Shown here one piece after another: positions 35,482-43,779 of a DNA stretch of 48,756 nucleotides. Origin of the DNA: Acidobacteriota bacterium (GTDB lineage Bacteria > Acidobacteriota > Terriglobia > Terriglobales > Acidobacteriaceae); NCBI GenBank assembly GCA_025359885.1, contig JANYDG010000094.1, forward strand, positions 1 through 48,756, read 5' to 3'. The position numbers and the translations under genes are program-made. Positions within the stretch are counted from its first letter, which is position 1. Every line of letters begins with the position of its first letter. The notes under the pieces were generated by a model. That model ran no database searches. It was not told where the DNA came from and saw only the letters and a list, made by a program, of their open reading frames with translations.

Positions 35482-37221
35482 CTACTTCTGATTCTTCCCC
35501 AGCCGGTCAAAATCCACCCCAAACTTCGGCTCCCTGCGCGTTCCTTTCACATGAATCGGCACGTCGGTCGCGGCCCCGTTCTTGCGCAGAAACTGGTCGG
35601 CCGGCTTCAGCAGCAGGCCCTTCCATCCGCCCACGATCTTCGAAAGCGGAGCATCGAGCCTCGCATCCCCCTCAAAGTCAAGCGTCTCCGTCCGCAGCCC
35701 ATAGACTCCCTGCGCGACAATCTCCGCGCCTGGCACCGTGTAGTCCAGGTCCGGCAGATGCAGGAAACCGCCAGCCAGCGAAAAGTGACCCTGCATCTCC
35801 GAGCGCACACTGGTCGGGTCCGTTGATCGAACCTCATCCGGCCGGCCCTGCCCGCGCAAACTTAGCTGCTCAATCCTCCCCTGCATCGCGGCATTGGCAA
35901 AACGCACCTGGCTCAGGTGAAATGTCCCATCCAGTTGCAGCCGGTCCCACACATTTTCCTCCCCCGGCGGCAAATGAAAATCGTTTTCGAGCGTCAGGTT
36001 GCCGGTCATGAAAGGCGCATTGCGATTCGTCGAAATATTGAGAATATCTTCAATGCGTCCCCGATCCATCGTCACCTTGAGCGTGATGTCGTGCCCATGC
36101 CCCGGCCCATTCACGCCCACCATGCCTGCCGCACCCGCAACCCGCACCACCTGCCCGCGCGCAATGAAGTGCGTCTCCCCGAGCGTTGCTTCCACCGGAT
36201 CAAGCCACGTGTCGCCGTTGGTCCCGTCCACCTCGGCGTGAAAGCGCGTCGTCAGCGGTACGCCTGCGCCCAGGCTCACCCGCTCCAGGCGAAAGTCCGG
36301 CGTCTCGGTCTCCCCATTCGCCACAATCCGGCGCAGCGTGCCACTGTATTGGCCAGTAGAGGAGAGCTTCCCCGCGATGCCCTTGATCGTGCTCAGGTCC
36401 ACATCATCGAAGTGATATTCGCCCTCCACCGGCAAGTCTGCCAGGGCACTCGGGTCACCGCTCAGCCACGGCCCAAAACTTCCCTTCGAACGAATCACTC
36501 CAACCGGCCGCGCATTCACCAGTTCCACGTCATAGCTGATCGGGCCGCCGTTGCGGTCGGGTGTCAGCGTTGCATGCTTCAGCTCAAAGATCAGAGGAGC
36601 TTTCACCGGTTTGTCCGGTACTCGCTGTCGTTCAACTACCAGTTCGGCGTTGGTACACGCGATCTGCCGTATTTCAACATGCGGCAGTTTCAGCATTCCG
36701 TAACGCAGCGCAGACGGCTCCTGCACACGTTTGCCAGAGCCCATCGACAGTTGCGGCCGATCTTCTTTTGGCGGCAGCAGCACCTGAACTCCCTCCAGGC
36801 GGAACACCTCCACCACAATCGGCTCACCCGGTCGCATCCGCCACGAAGCATGAAACCCCAGCCTGTTCACCCGAATCCACGGCGAACTGCGCCACGGATC
36901 GTCTCCCTCCAGCGCAGGGGAGTGTTGGGCGGGCAACCAGATACGCAAACCGCTGCCTTCCACCTCAAATCCATCCATCGCTGAAACATGCAGCTCATCC
37001 AGTTCCACCCGCGAATGGAACTTCTCCTCCAGCGTCGCAATCAGGCTCGTGCGCAGCATCGGCTCTGCGCGCCGCATCATCACGGCCACCACGCCCACCG
37101 CCACCGCTAACAGCAGCAAGAGCAAGCCGCCCGTCCACAGCAGCCAGCCCGGCAGGCGCCTTCTCCGCAGATTCACTGTCAAGCCCGCTTCACCCTCTGA
37201 ACCAGGTTCCTCCAGCCCCAT
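35482..37221 (-). CDS. AsmA-like inner-membrane-anchored protein
   Basis: 579 residues. One membrane segment near the N-terminus (about 24-50, WLLWTGGLLLLLLAVAVGVVAVM) is followed by a long beta-rich region. The start EPMLRTSLIATLEEKFHSRVELDELHV and the repeated short strands are typical of AsmA/TamB-type proteins, which bridge the envelope and are linked to lipid transport and outer-membrane assembly. The C-terminal part (VPGAEIVAQGVYGLRTETLDFEGDARLDAPLSK and similar) fits the AsmA C-terminal domain. The start has GGGAGG about 4 nt before the ATG. It is 31 bp downstream of the DJ-1-like gene on the same strand and probably co-transcribed. Confidence 0.75.
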   Translation of the reverse strand: MGLEEPGSEGEAGLTVNLRRRRLPGWLLWTGGLLLLLLAVAVGVVAVMMRRAEPMLRTSLIATLEEKFHSRVELDELHVSAMDGFEVEGSGLRIWLPAQHSPALEGDDPWRSSPWIRVNRLGFHASWRMRPGEPIVVEVFRLEGVQVLLPPKEDRPQLSMGSGKRVQEPSALRYGMLKLPHVEIRQIACTNAELVVERQRVPDKPVKAPLIFELKHATLTPDRNGGPISYDVELVNARPVGVIRSKGSFGPWLSGDPSALADLPVEGEYHFDDVDLSTIKGIAGKLSSTGQYSGTLRRIVANGETETPDFRLERVSLGAGVPLTTRFHAEVDGTNGDTWLDPVEATLGETHFIARGQVVRVAGAAGMVGVNGPGHGHDITLKVTMDRGRIEDILNISTNRNAPFMTGNLTLENDFHLPPGEENVWDRLQLDGTFHLSQVRFANAAMQGRIEQLSLRGQGRPDEVRSTDPTSVRSEMQGHFSLAGGFLHLPDLDYTVPGAEIVAQGVYGLRTETLDFEGDARLDAPLSKIVGGWKGLLLKPADQFLRKNGAATDVPIHVKGTRREPKFGVDFDRLGKNQK

Positions 37222-37252
37222 CGGTCCTCCCGCTCAATCGCCCGCCCCAGGC

Positions 37253-37855
37253 TCAGACCTGTACCAGCTTTGACGCCAAGTGGCTCAACAGCACTTCCTG
37301 AAACTTCGCCAGCCACGCCGGATGCGCCGGCCATGCCGGTGCCGTCACCAGCTTGCCATCGATAATCGCATCGGTAACAGCAATCTCCGCATACGTGCCA
37401 CCCGCCAGCGTCACCTCCGGGGAACAAGCCGGATAGCAGCTCACCCGCTTGCCGCGAATCAAATCCGCCGCCGCCAGTATCTGCGCCCCGTGGCACACCG
37501 CCGCAATCGGCTTGTCTGCCTCGGCAAAGTGTTTCACCACCGCGATCACGTCCTGATTCAGCCGCAGATATTCAGGCGACCGCCCGCCGGGAATCACCAG
37601 CCCGTCGTAATCCTCCGCCTTGACGTCGGCAAAGGTCGCGTTCAGCGCAAAGTTGTGCCCCGGTTTTTCTGAATAAGTCTGGTCGCCCTCAAAATCATGA
37701 ATCGCCGTCCGCACAGACTGGCCCTTCTTCTTGTTCGGGCAAACCGCGTCGACCGAGTGACCCACCATTTGCAGTGCCTGAAACGGCACCATCACTTCAT
37801 AGTCCTCAACGAAGTCGCCCACAATCATCAAAAGTTTCGCAGTCGCCACGATCAC
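37253..37855 (-). CDS. DJ-1/PfpI-family protein
   Basis: 200 residues with the class I glutamine-amidotransferase-like fold. The nucleophile elbow is AVCHGAQ (Cys around 119), the helper acid is in the FVEDYE segment near residue 18, and the strand before the elbow follows the [13 protein letters not shown] loop. The family includes the PfpI protease and the YhbO/YajL/DJ-1 stress proteins with reported deglycase or glyoxalase activity; the exact activity here is open. The start is GTG at 37855 with AGGAG nearby. It is divergent from the DUF6599-like gene. Confidence 0.85.
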   Translation of the reverse strand: MIVATAKLLMIVGDFVEDYEVMVPFQALQMVGHSVDAVCPNKKKGQSVRTAIHDFEGDQTYSEKPGHNFALNATFADVKAEDYDGLVIPGGRSPEYLRLNQDVIAVVKHFAEADKPIAAVCHGAQILAAADLIRGKRVSCYPACSPEVTLAGGTYAEIAVTDAIIDGKLVTAPAWPAHPAWLAKFQEVLLSHLASKLVQV

Positions 37856-38034
37856 ACTCTCCTGCGAAGATCATAACCCCGCCCCAAAGCTCCCAACTAT
37901 ATCCGTTTCGACAGTCGCCAATGCCCAGAAACGTGGCCCCCGGTGTCTAATTCCGTATGGCCATCTGTATGACCGCATCAAACGCGCGTATCCAGCATCC
38001 CCCTGCGCCAGGGTATAGGCTAAAACGTAGAAGT

Positions 38035-39300
38035 ATGCGCAAACACCTCACTCCCGCTCTGCTTGCAACGGCCCTCGCCGTAGCTCCCGTCTTTTCTGTT
38101 GCCGTCATCGCCCAGGCGCCCGGTCCGATTCCTGCCAATGCAAGGGTCACGCCTCTACAGATTGCAAAGCCGACGGCTACGCCATCGCCAAAAGCCGATC
38201 CAAAATCAGCGCCAAAGCTGGCGTCCAAGCCCTCCTCCAGGCCCCCCTCCAAGCCCGACGCACCACTCCTGCCACAGTCGTTTTCCGGCTGGGAGCAGGC
38301 CGCCGTCACCAGGCCCGTCACCAGGCCCGTCACCGACCCGGCGCAAGCCGATGCGGCCAACGTCGCCGCACTCAAAGAGTACGGCTTCACCGACGCCCTG
38401 CTCACCACCTTCACCCGCGACGGCGAAAGCCTCAAAATCAAGGCCATGCGCTTCTCTGATGCAAGCGGAGCCTACGGCGCATACTCCATGTATCGCCATT
38501 CAAGCTGGCCCAAAGAAGACATCGGCACCGGCGCAGCCTCAAACCAGAACCGCGTCCTCTTCTGGATCGGCAATGTCTTTGTCGACGCTGAATTCCCTCA
38601 CATCTCGGCCATGTCCGGCTCAGAGCTGCGTGAACTCGCCGCCACCATCCCTGTCCCCGCCGGCAACAAAGCACTCGCCCCACCCATCCTCTACAACCTG
38701 CCTCAAACCGCGCTCGACGGCCAGACCACCCACTACGCCCTCGGCCCCGCAGGGTACGTTGCCTCAGGCGGCGTGCTGCCTCCAGAGCTGGTCGGCTTTG
38801 ATCGCGGTGCCGAGACCGCTACCGCCACCTACAAGCTCCGCTCCGGCCCCGCCACCCTCACCGTCATCAACTACCCCACGCCGCAGTTGGCTGCCGCTCA
38901 GGAAACTGTGATTGCAGCCTATCTCAAGGCCGGCAATTCCCCACAGCATCCCTTCACCAAGCCCCTCCAGGATTCCAATCCCACCGCCATCGAAGCCCGG
39001 CGCAGCGGACCCCTCGTCGCCGTCGTCAGCGGCGACGCAATCACCGATGAGGCCCACAAACTCCTCGCCACCGTCCACTATGAGGCTGACCTCGCCGCGA
39101 TTCCCCAGCCTGTCGATTCTGAGGTCAAAAAGACCGCCCAGCTCCTCCTCTCCATCGTCACCCTCGTCGTCGTCATGTTCATCGCCGCCGTCATGCTCGC
39201 GCTCTTCCTCGGCGGTGGCCGCGTTGTCTACCGCCTCATGCGCGGCAAACCCATTTCCTCTGTCTTCGATGAAGAGTTCACCAAACTCGACCTCCGCTAG
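38035..39300 (+). CDS. DUF6599-like exported protein with C-terminal membrane anchor
   Basis: 421 residues from the ATG that opens a clean signal peptide (about 1-26, MRKHLTPALLATALAVAPVF); the frame continues 26 codons upstream without one. A Pro/Lys/Ser-rich linker (about 45-85) precedes the conserved body: ALKEYGFTDALLTTFTRDGESLKIKAMRF, GAYGAYSMYRHSSWP and NQNRVLFWIGNVFVDAEF, the pattern of a DUF6599-type Acidobacteriota protein. A transmembrane helix near the C-terminus (LLSIVTLVVVMFIAAVMLALFLGG) and a short cytoplasmic tail end it. The function is unknown. Direct repeats encode VTRPVTRPVT around 38310. Confidence 0.72.
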   Translation: MRKHLTPALLATALAVAPVFSVAVIAQAPGPIPANARVTPLQIAKPTATPSPKADPKSAPKLASKPSSRPPSKPDAPLLPQSFSGWEQAAVTRPVTRPVTDPAQADAANVAALKEYGFTDALLTTFTRDGESLKIKAMRFSDASGAYGAYSMYRHSSWPKEDIGTGAASNQNRVLFWIGNVFVDAEFPHISAMSGSELRELAATIPVPAGNKALAPPILYNLPQTALDGQTTHYALGPAGYVASGGVLPPELVGFDRGAETATATYKLRSGPATLTVINYPTPQLAAAQETVIAAYLKAGNSPQHPFTKPLQDSNPTAIEARRSGPLVAVVSGDAITDEAHKLLATVHYEADLAAIPQPVDSEVKKTAQLLLSIVTLVVVMFIAAVMLALFLGGGRVVYRLMRGKPISSVFDEEFTKLDLR

Positions 39301-39341
39301 ACCTGCTTCGCCGATCCGCTCCGTCAAGGCATCGGCGCAGC

Positions 39342-39370
39342 TTTACCTATTTGCCCCCAGGCGGTAAAAT
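39342..39370 (+). promoter_or_regulatory. Sigma-70-type promoter of tRNA-Thr
   Basis: -35 TTTACC (39342-39347), 17-bp spacer, -10 TAAAAT (39365-39370), placing the start a few bases before the tRNA at 39385. Spacing is ideal and the -10 matches 5 of 6 consensus bases. Confidence 0.7.
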
Positions 39371-39384
39371 CAACGCTGGAGTTC

Positions 39385-39460
<76 letters not shown>

Positions 39461-39548
39461 ATCCCCCCCTTTGCGGCCCTTCTGCCGCTCCTTCCTCCTG
39501 AAACTCCCCCAAATCGATGAATTCTCGCGCCGAGAACCAGATTCGATA

Positions 39549-39623
39549 CCACTTATCCACGATTTTCTTCATACAACGGTTGTTCACGCCCACTTATCCA
39601 CGCATAATCGCGGCATAATCGCC
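39549..39623 (+). promoter_or_regulatory. Repeat array resembling DnaA boxes upstream of the HTH-TPR gene
   Basis: Two perfect 13-bp direct repeats CCACTTATCCACG at 39549-39561 and 39590-39602 each contain TTATCCACG, one base from the DnaA box TTATCCACA. Between them lies TTGTTCACG (39580-39588), a looser match. Immediately after is a tandem 11-bp repeat GCATAATCGCG/GCATAATCGCC (39602-39623). It could be a DnaA-binding control region, a titration site, or operators of another regulator. Confidence 0.5.
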
Positions 39624-39683
39624 TCAGTCCAACGGATCGGATTGGCTGCGATTCAATCCCGGTCGAAGGGTGGACACCAAATC

Positions 39684-40661
39684 GTGACCTGCTCCCTTAC
39701 CAGATTGATGACCCGCTACAGCCGCCAGGATGTCCTCAGAATCCTCCACATCAGCCCCCGTCAGCTTCTCGGATGGGAGCGGGCAGGGTTGATTCCTCTC
39801 CAGGCAGAGTACGGCTTCCCGGAATTGGCTCAGTTGCGAACCCTCAGGGAGCTGCAAGGCTTGCGCATCAAGCCCAGCTCGATTCGAAATTCCGTCCAGG
39901 CCATGAGAGCCGTCTCCGGCATCTCCAATCCGCTGCTGGAGTCCGCAGTCGTACGCTCCGGTTCCCGCCTCGCTTTCCGCTATTCCGGCACCATGGTTGA
40001 TCCCATCCGCCGTCAGTTTCTCTTCGATTTCGAGTCCGCTGGCGAACCCCACTCCGTCTCCCTTGCCATGCTGCACCCAGCTCGCAACGCAGGCCAGCGC
40101 GACCGTGAATTGCAAACCCTCTTCGCGCAGGCAGTCCAGGCCGAGGAGCAGGGTCGTAAACTTGCTGCCATCGATATCTACAACAGCATCCTCGCCCAGG
40201 ACCCCGCCTACACAGCTGCACTCATCAACCTGGGCACCCTCTACTACCACCAGAAAAAATACAATCGCGCCGAAGAGCTCTATCGCCGCGCCACCCAGGC
40301 TGACCCCTCCTACGTCCTCGCCTTCTTTGACCTCGGCAACGTTCTCGACGAGCTGCAGCGTCCCGATGAATCGATCCAGGCCTACAGCCGCGCCCTGTCT
40401 CTGGCACCCGCCTATGCCGACGCCCATTACAACCTGGCACTCGCCTATGAGCGCAAGGCCGAACGCCGCCGCGCCCTCAGTCACTGGCAAATCTACGTCC
40501 GGCTCGACAAAAACGGTCCCTGGGCCGACCATGCAAGAGGCCAGATTCGCAAGCTCCTCAGCCGCGAAAAACTCTCCATCGCCCACCGCACTTCCAGCTA
40601 TCAACCCCAGGGCCACCGGGTCGCCTCACAACTCGCCCTCGTGCCAACGCAATCCGCGTGA
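39684..40661 (+). CDS. MerR-type HTH protein fused to TPR repeats
   Basis: 325 residues from a GTG at 39684. The N-terminal segment (about 9-75, TRYSRQDVLRILHISPRQLLGWERAGLI) is a MerR-like helix-turn-helix. After a linker region of about 80 residues, TPR units begin (ALINLGTLYYHQKKYNRAEELYRRATQADP, then AFFDLGNVLDELQRPDESIQAYSRALSLAP, then AHYNLALAYERKAERRRALSHW). The TPRs likely mediate protein contacts, so this may be a regulator that senses through a partner. The start is uncertain: the frame is open from 39471, and an ATG at 39708 is also possible. The upstream repeats at 39549-39623 may be its own control sites. Confidence 0.75.
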   Translation: MTCSLTRLMTRYSRQDVLRILHISPRQLLGWERAGLIPLQAEYGFPELAQLRTLRELQGLRIKPSSIRNSVQAMRAVSGISNPLLESAVVRSGSRLAFRYSGTMVDPIRRQFLFDFESAGEPHSVSLAMLHPARNAGQRDRELQTLFAQAVQAEEQGRKLAAIDIYNSILAQDPAYTAALINLGTLYYHQKKYNRAEELYRRATQADPSYVLAFFDLGNVLDELQRPDESIQAYSRALSLAPAYADAHYNLALAYERKAERRRALSHWQIYVRLDKNGPWADHARGQIRKLLSREKLSIAHRTSSYQPQGHRVASQLALVPTQSA

Positions 40662-40709
40662 CTCCCCCAATTCCGCTACTCTGGTACCTGCTCGCCCAGA
40701 GGAGTTCCC

Positions 40710-41192
40710 ATGCCCCAATCCCCATCCCCGCTCAGCCACTTCGACTCAACCGGCCGCGCCCGCATGGTCGATGTAAGCGAAAAGGCGACCACCCGCCGTC
40801 AGGCCACAGCCAGTGCCTTCGTTGCACTCTCCCCGGCAGTCCTCGCCGCCCTCCCCGCCAACCCCAAAGGCAATCCTCTCGAAGTCGCCAGATTTGCAGG
40901 CATCCAGGCCGCCAAACAGACCTCCGCCCTTATCCCCATGTGCCACCCGCTCCCCCTCAGTTTCGTCGACGTTTCTGCTGAAATCACCCCCACTGGCGTG
41001 CAGATTCGCGCCACTGTAGCCACCACCGGCCCTACGGGTGTAGAAATGGAAGCGCTTACTGCAGCGTCCATCGCCGCGCTGACCATCTACGACATGACCA
41101 AGGCCCTCGATAAATCCATCACCATCCGCAACCTGCAACTGGAATCAAAATCCGGCGGCAAAAGCGGCGACTACCACCGAATCGAATCCTGA
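40710..41192 (+). CDS. moaC: Cyclic pyranopterin monophosphate synthase
   Basis: 160 residues, the standard MoaC length. Conserved features include ARMVDVSEK near the N-terminus, [45 protein letters not shown] with the catalytic Lys/Asp region, and the C-terminal [11 protein letters not shown]. MoaC acts as a hexamer and, together with MoaA, turns GTP into cPMP, the first step of molybdenum cofactor synthesis. GAGGAG lies 5-7 nt before the ATG. No other moa gene is nearby. The gene follows the HTH-TPR gene by 48 bp. Confidence 0.96.
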   Translation: MPQSPSPLSHFDSTGRARMVDVSEKATTRRQATASAFVALSPAVLAALPANPKGNPLEVARFAGIQAAKQTSALIPMCHPLPLSFVDVSAEITPTGVQIRATVATTGPTGVEMEALTAASIAALTIYDMTKALDKSITIRNLQLESKSGGKSGDYHRIES

Positions 41193-41261
41193 ACTACCAG
41201 ACCGCTGCCTCAAACCCAGCCAACCGCCCATTTGTAAACATTCTCATTTCCGAGGTAGAAA

Positions 41262-42530
41262 ATGCGCTTCCGCTCCGCTCTGCTCACCCTGGCCCTGGCC
41301 GCAATCACCGCCGCCCCAGCCTTCTCCCAGGTCGCTCAAACCCCGCCCATGGGCTGGAACAGTTGGAACTTCTTCGCCGAACGCGTCACCGATAAAGACA
41401 TTCGCGGCGCGGCTGACCAGATGATAGCCACCGGCATGAAAGACGCAGGCTACATCTACGTCAACATCGACGACACCTGGGAAGCGGAGCGCGACGCCAG
41501 CGGAGTTCTCCACACCAACTCCAAATTCCCTGACATGAAGGCACTCGCCGACTACGTCCACTCCAGGGGCCTCAAAATCGGCATCTACTCCGGCCCCGGC
41601 ACCAAGACCTGCGGCGGCTACGCTGCCTCCCTCGGTCACGAAGAGCAGGACGCCCAGATGTACGCCGATTGGGGCTTCGACTACCTCAAGTACGATCTCT
41701 GCAGCTTCATCCCCGACGTCATGCAAAAGCAGGCCCCCAACGACAAGGCCGCGCAAATGAAGCTCATGATCGCCGCCTACGAAAAAATGGGCAAAGCCCT
41801 CAAGGCCGCTACCGCCAAAACCGGTCGCCCCATCGTCTTCTCTCTCTGCCAGTACGGCTGGGATTCTCCCTGGGAGTGGGCCCCCGCACTCGGCGGCAAC
41901 CTCTGGCGCACCACCGGCGACGTAGAAGCTAAATGGCAGTCCATCTACGACATCGTCAGCCAGCAGTCCGGCCTCGAATCCTACGCCGGCCCCGGACACT
42001 GGAACGACCCCGACATGCTCGAAGTCGGAAACGGCAAGCTGTCACTCGCTGAAAATCGCAGCCACTTTACCTGGTGGGCCGTCCTCGCCGCCCCTCTGCT
42101 GGCCGGCAATGACCTGCCCAACATGAAGCCCGAAATCAAGGCCATCCTCACCAACAAAGATGCCATCGCCATCAACCAGGACTCCCTCGGAAAGCAAGGT
42201 AAAAAAGCCTACAGCGACGGCGAAGTTGAAGTCTGGACCCGCGATCTCAAAGGCGGTGCGCTCGCCATCGCCGTCGTCAACGTCGGCAGCGACCGCCAGG
42301 CCACCCATCCCTTCCACCTCAGCCTCACCCGCCTCGGCCTCCACGGCCCTCAGTCCGGCAAAGACATCTGGAACAACAAGCCCATCACCCTCACCGACAA
42401 AATGCCCCTCGAACTCGACAGCCACGACGTCCTGTTCGTCCGCGTCGACCACGCCAAAAAAACACTGTCAATCAAACCCAAAAAGCCTGCTCAGGAAGAA
42501 AAAACATACATTTCAGTGAGTGATTTGTAA
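41262..42530 (+). CDS. Secreted GH27 alpha-galactosidase
   Basis: 422 residues. Signal peptide about 1-22. The mature start QTPPMGWNSWNFF is the GH27 signature. The nucleophile is Asp145 in YLKYD, and the proposed acid/base is Asp220 in WRTTGDVEAKW. PGHWNDPDML and HFTWWAVLAAPLLAGNDL are also typical. A C-terminal beta-domain (about 300-410) follows the barrel. It removes terminal alpha-galactose from plant oligosaccharides or galactomannan in the periplasm or outside. It lies 70 bp after moaC, an unrelated gene, so co-transcription is possible but not functional coupling. Two hairpin repeats follow. Confidence 0.93.
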   Translation: MRFRSALLTLALAAITAAPAFSQVAQTPPMGWNSWNFFAERVTDKDIRGAADQMIATGMKDAGYIYVNIDDTWEAERDASGVLHTNSKFPDMKALADYVHSRGLKIGIYSGPGTKTCGGYAASLGHEEQDAQMYADWGFDYLKYDLCSFIPDVMQKQAPNDKAAQMKLMIAAYEKMGKALKAATAKTGRPIVFSLCQYGWDSPWEWAPALGGNLWRTTGDVEAKWQSIYDIVSQQSGLESYAGPGHWNDPDMLEVGNGKLSLAENRSHFTWWAVLAAPLLAGNDLPNMKPEIKAILTNKDAIAINQDSLGKQGKKAYSDGEVEVWTRDLKGGALAIAVVNVGSDRQATHPFHLSLTRLGLHGPQSGKDIWNNKPITLTDKMPLELDSHDVLFVRVDHAKKTLSIKPKKPAQEEKTYISVSDL

Positions 42531-42598
42531 TGGCTCAGCCTCAAGCAAAAATCGTGTATTTGAAATTGCCCGATTAAGGAAAGAAACAATCTTGGTAC

Positions 42599-42685
42599 GG
42601 GTGCCCCCGGTCTCGATTCTGAGACCGGGGCTTGATCCAACTACCATTGCGGGTGCCCTACCCTTGAATCATTCTTTGATTCAAG
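42599..42685. repeat. Tandem GGGTGCCC-hairpin units between convergent genes
   Basis: Two units 52 bp apart, each starting GGGTGCCC (42599 and 42651). The first carries CCCCGGTCTC-GATTCT-GAGACCGGGG (42605-42630), the second CTTGAATCA-TTCTT-TGATTCAAG (42663-42685). Stem sequences differ while the head is kept, and a third unit is at 33481. They lie between the GH27 and egtD stops and probably terminate both. Confidence 0.6.
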
Positions 42686-42727
42686 AGTGGGAGAGGCCAC
42701 CAAACTCCCCCAGCGTGCTCCGCGCCC

Positions 42728-43747
42728 TCAACCCTTCCGCCCCAGCATCACCGCAAACCAACCCTCCGCATCCAGCCAGCGATTCACCACCGGAAATCCC
42801 GCCCGCGCCATCAGCTCCGCAGCCCCATCCAGCCCATATTTATAGCTATTCTCCGTATGCAGCCGCTCCCCCGCCGCGAACTCCACCTCCATCTCCAGCG
42901 CATCCATCCATACTCGCTGCGCCGCCCGGCTCTCCAGGTGCATCTCCATCCGCGATTCCACCGCGTTCCACTCCGCCCGATGCGCAAATCCCTCCGGCTC
43001 AAACTCCGCCCCCAGCTCCCGGTTCAGCCGCACCAGCACGTTGCGGTTAAACGCCGCCGTCACCCCCGCCGCGTCGTCATACGCCACCACCAGCTCCGCC
43101 TCGCTCTTGCCCCCGGCCGCCGGGGCAAGATCCACCCCCAGCAGCAGCCCATCCCCCGGCCGCATCGTCCCATTGATCCGTGCCAGCAGCTCCACCGCCC
43201 GCTCCGGCTCAAAATTCCCAACACTCGACCCAATCCAAAGCAGCAGCTGCCTTTCGCCAGCGTTCAGATCTTCAGCCAGTCCCCAGCCCGCCGTGTAGTC
43301 GGCCAAAATCGGCTCCGTCTCCACCCCCGGCAGCTCCGCCGCAATCCGCTCGCAAGCCGCCGTGAGAGCCGTCTCAGAAACATCCACCGGCTGGTACGCC
43401 ACAGCCCCCTGGTGCGCCAGCGCTGCCGCCAGCAGCAGCCGTGTCTTGTCCGCCGAGCCCGCCCCCAGCTCCACCAGCCGAATCCGCATTCCACCCGCCG
43501 CCGCCCTGATCATCGCGCCAGCAGATGCCGTCAGAATCCCCCGCTCCATCCGCGTCAGGTAGTACTCCGGCAGCCGCGTTATCTCCTCAAACAGCAGCGA
43601 CCCGGCCTCGTCATAAAACAGCCACGGCGGCAACTGCTTGGGAGTCAGCTGCAACCCCGCCCGCACCACATCCGCCAGCGTCTGTTCAGCCGATTCCTGT
43701 TCAGCGCAAGCCGCCGATGTCCCTGATTCTGAAAAAAAAGTCGCCAT
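42728..43747 (-). CDS. egtD: L-histidine N-alpha-methyltransferase (ergothioneine synthesis)
   Basis: 339 residues, close to the usual about 320. The SAM site reads VELGAGSADKTRLLL, then YQPVDVSE and ILADYTAGW. LLWIGSSVGNFEPERAV and AYDDAAGVTAAFNRNVL are EgtD signatures for histidine binding. PPWLFYDEAGSLLFEEITRLPEYYLTR is the typical N-terminal part. It makes hercynine from histidine in three methylation steps. The frame extends upstream over the egtB end, but the ATG at 43747 has AAGGA 4 nt before it. It lies 32 bp after egtB on the same strand. The other egt genes are not in the window. Confidence 0.92.
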   Translation of the reverse strand: MATFFSESGTSAACAEQESAEQTLADVVRAGLQLTPKQLPPWLFYDEAGSLLFEEITRLPEYYLTRMERGILTASAGAMIRAAAGGMRIRLVELGAGSADKTRLLLAAALAHQGAVAYQPVDVSETALTAACERIAAELPGVETEPILADYTAGWGLAEDLNAGERQLLLWIGSSVGNFEPERAVELLARINGTMRPGDGLLLGVDLAPAAGGKSEAELVVAYDDAAGVTAAFNRNVLVRLNRELGAEFEPEGFAHRAEWNAVESRMEMHLESRAAQRVWMDALEMEVEFAAGERLHTENSYKYGLDGAAELMARAGFPVVNRWLDAEGWFAVMLGRKG

Positions 43748-43779
43748 ACAGTCCTTCAATGCCTCGCATCTGCCACCGG

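Noticed and set aside
39549..39623. Reading the DnaA-box-like array as the replication origin
   Set aside because: No dnaA, dnaN, rnpA or gidA genes and no long AT-rich unwinding region lie nearby, and the ninth box base is G rather than A. It is kept only as a possible regulatory locus.
39461..39683. Integrated element at tRNA-Thr
   Set aside because: No integrase gene and no duplicated tRNA 3' end is visible downstream.
39471..39683. N-terminal extension of the HTH-TPR protein from 39471
   Set aside because: The extension has no domain, starts 10 bp after the tRNA, and would place the repeat array inside coding sequence. A downstream GTG is more plausible.
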